Shown piece after piece: positions 34,378 to 34,579 of a stretch of 34,579 bases of DNA (position 1 is its first letter; each line of letters opens with the position of its first letter). The notes beneath the pieces are model-generated. The model did no database searches and was not told the DNA's origin. It worked only from the letters and a program-made list of their open reading frames with translations. The position numbers and the translations under genes are program-made. Source of the DNA: Bacteroidales bacterium (lineage in GTDB: Bacteria; Bacteroidota; Bacteroidia; Bacteroidales; P3); the NCBI GenBank assembly GCA_017522065.1, contig JAFXAD010000041.1, forward strand, positions 1 through 34,579, written 5' to 3'.

Positions 34378-34418
34378 AGGCAATTCAAGGTGTAAAGCGA
34401 AGATTTGTGGGAATTTTG

Positions 34419-34492
34419 TCGGGGTGAGAAGACTCGAACTTCCGGCCTCCACGTCCCGAACGTGGCGCGCTAGCCAACTGCGCTACACCCCG
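34419..34492 (-). tRNA. tRNA-Pro (anticodon CGG)
   Basis: A 74-base gene. The acceptor CGGGGTG/CACCCCG pairs perfectly, and the anticodon loop TTCGGGA on a CCACG/CGTGG stem gives CGG, decoding CCG. The T-arm is GGAAGTTCGAGTCTTC. CCA is not encoded. Confidence 0.96.
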
Positions 34493-34497
34493 AAGTG

Positions 34498-34573
34498 TGG
34501 TGTCCTGGCAGGGATTCGAACCCTGGACCCATTGATTAAGAGTCAATTGCTCTACCAGCTGAGCTACCAAGAC
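34498..34573 (-). tRNA. tRNA-Lys (anticodon CTT)
   Basis: The acceptor GTCTTGG/CCAGGAC pairs with one G-T, and the anticodon loop CTCTTAA gives CTT, decoding AAG. The T-arm is CAGGGTTCGAATCCCTG. CCA appears to be encoded at 34498-34500, unlike the other tRNAs here. It is the first of three tRNAs read toward rpsF. Confidence 0.95.
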
Positions 34574-34579
34574 ATTTAT

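Overview
The window looks like chromosome from a member of the Bacteroidota, most likely the order Bacteroidales; I cannot place the genus. The main reasons are promoters of the Bacteroidota sigma factor type (TAnnTTTG at -7, sometimes with TTTG about 19-21 bases upstream), the near absence of Shine-Dalgarno sequences (rplI is an exception), many short lipoproteins, an S9B dipeptidyl peptidase IV, an IspG of the Bacteroidota/plant sequence type, and a TM1266-type hydrogenase regulator beside hydG.

Layout. 1-1413: an IS4-family element with matching terminal inverted repeats. 1501-4062: a DPP-IV peptidase gene and tRNA-Ser(CGA), both on minus. 4394-9642: a rightward run with a repeat-rich secreted protein, a uridine phosphorylase-type enzyme, a small secreted protein and two cytosolic unknowns (one with BspA-type leucine-rich repeats), facing a Sel1-repeat gene on minus (9662-10816). 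10930-13953: typA/bipA, an MmcQ/YjbR protein and a class A acid phosphatase. 13982-18202: a macrodomain-like gene on minus, then a compact operon mpl - Smr/DUF2027 - small membrane protein - ispG, closed by a strong terminator. 18421-21196: an outer-membrane barrel gene, and the HydG radical-SAM maturase with its TM1266-type regulator.

21197-24590 is the most accessory-like part. It holds an AT-rich stretch, a broken IS630 transposase, a MATE transporter fused to an RsbW-like ATPase domain and preceded by an overlapping 14-codon ORF, a long palindrome, the C-terminal stump of gcvP, and a 23-bp tandem array at the gcvP breakpoint. 24587-30501 continues with a DUF4143 ATPase, divergent lipoprotein genes around a 12-bp inverted repeat, a YD-like lipoprotein, and an ECF sigma factor overlapping a membrane-anchored protein with a beta-barrel-like C terminus. 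30595-34573: crt and hbd (crotonyl-CoA/3-hydroxybutyryl-CoA metabolism), a DUF4878 lipoprotein, then on minus three tRNAs (Lys, Pro, Thr) followed by rpsF-rpsR-rplI.

The best candidates for something undescribed are the MATE-HATPase fusion with its upstream ORF, an IspG that belongs to the large three-domain lineage but lacks the middle domain, and the ECF sigma/inner-membrane/beta-barrel pair whose sigma-factor coding sequence extends upstream of any canonical start codon. No CRISPR array, rRNA, phage or known defence island is visible.
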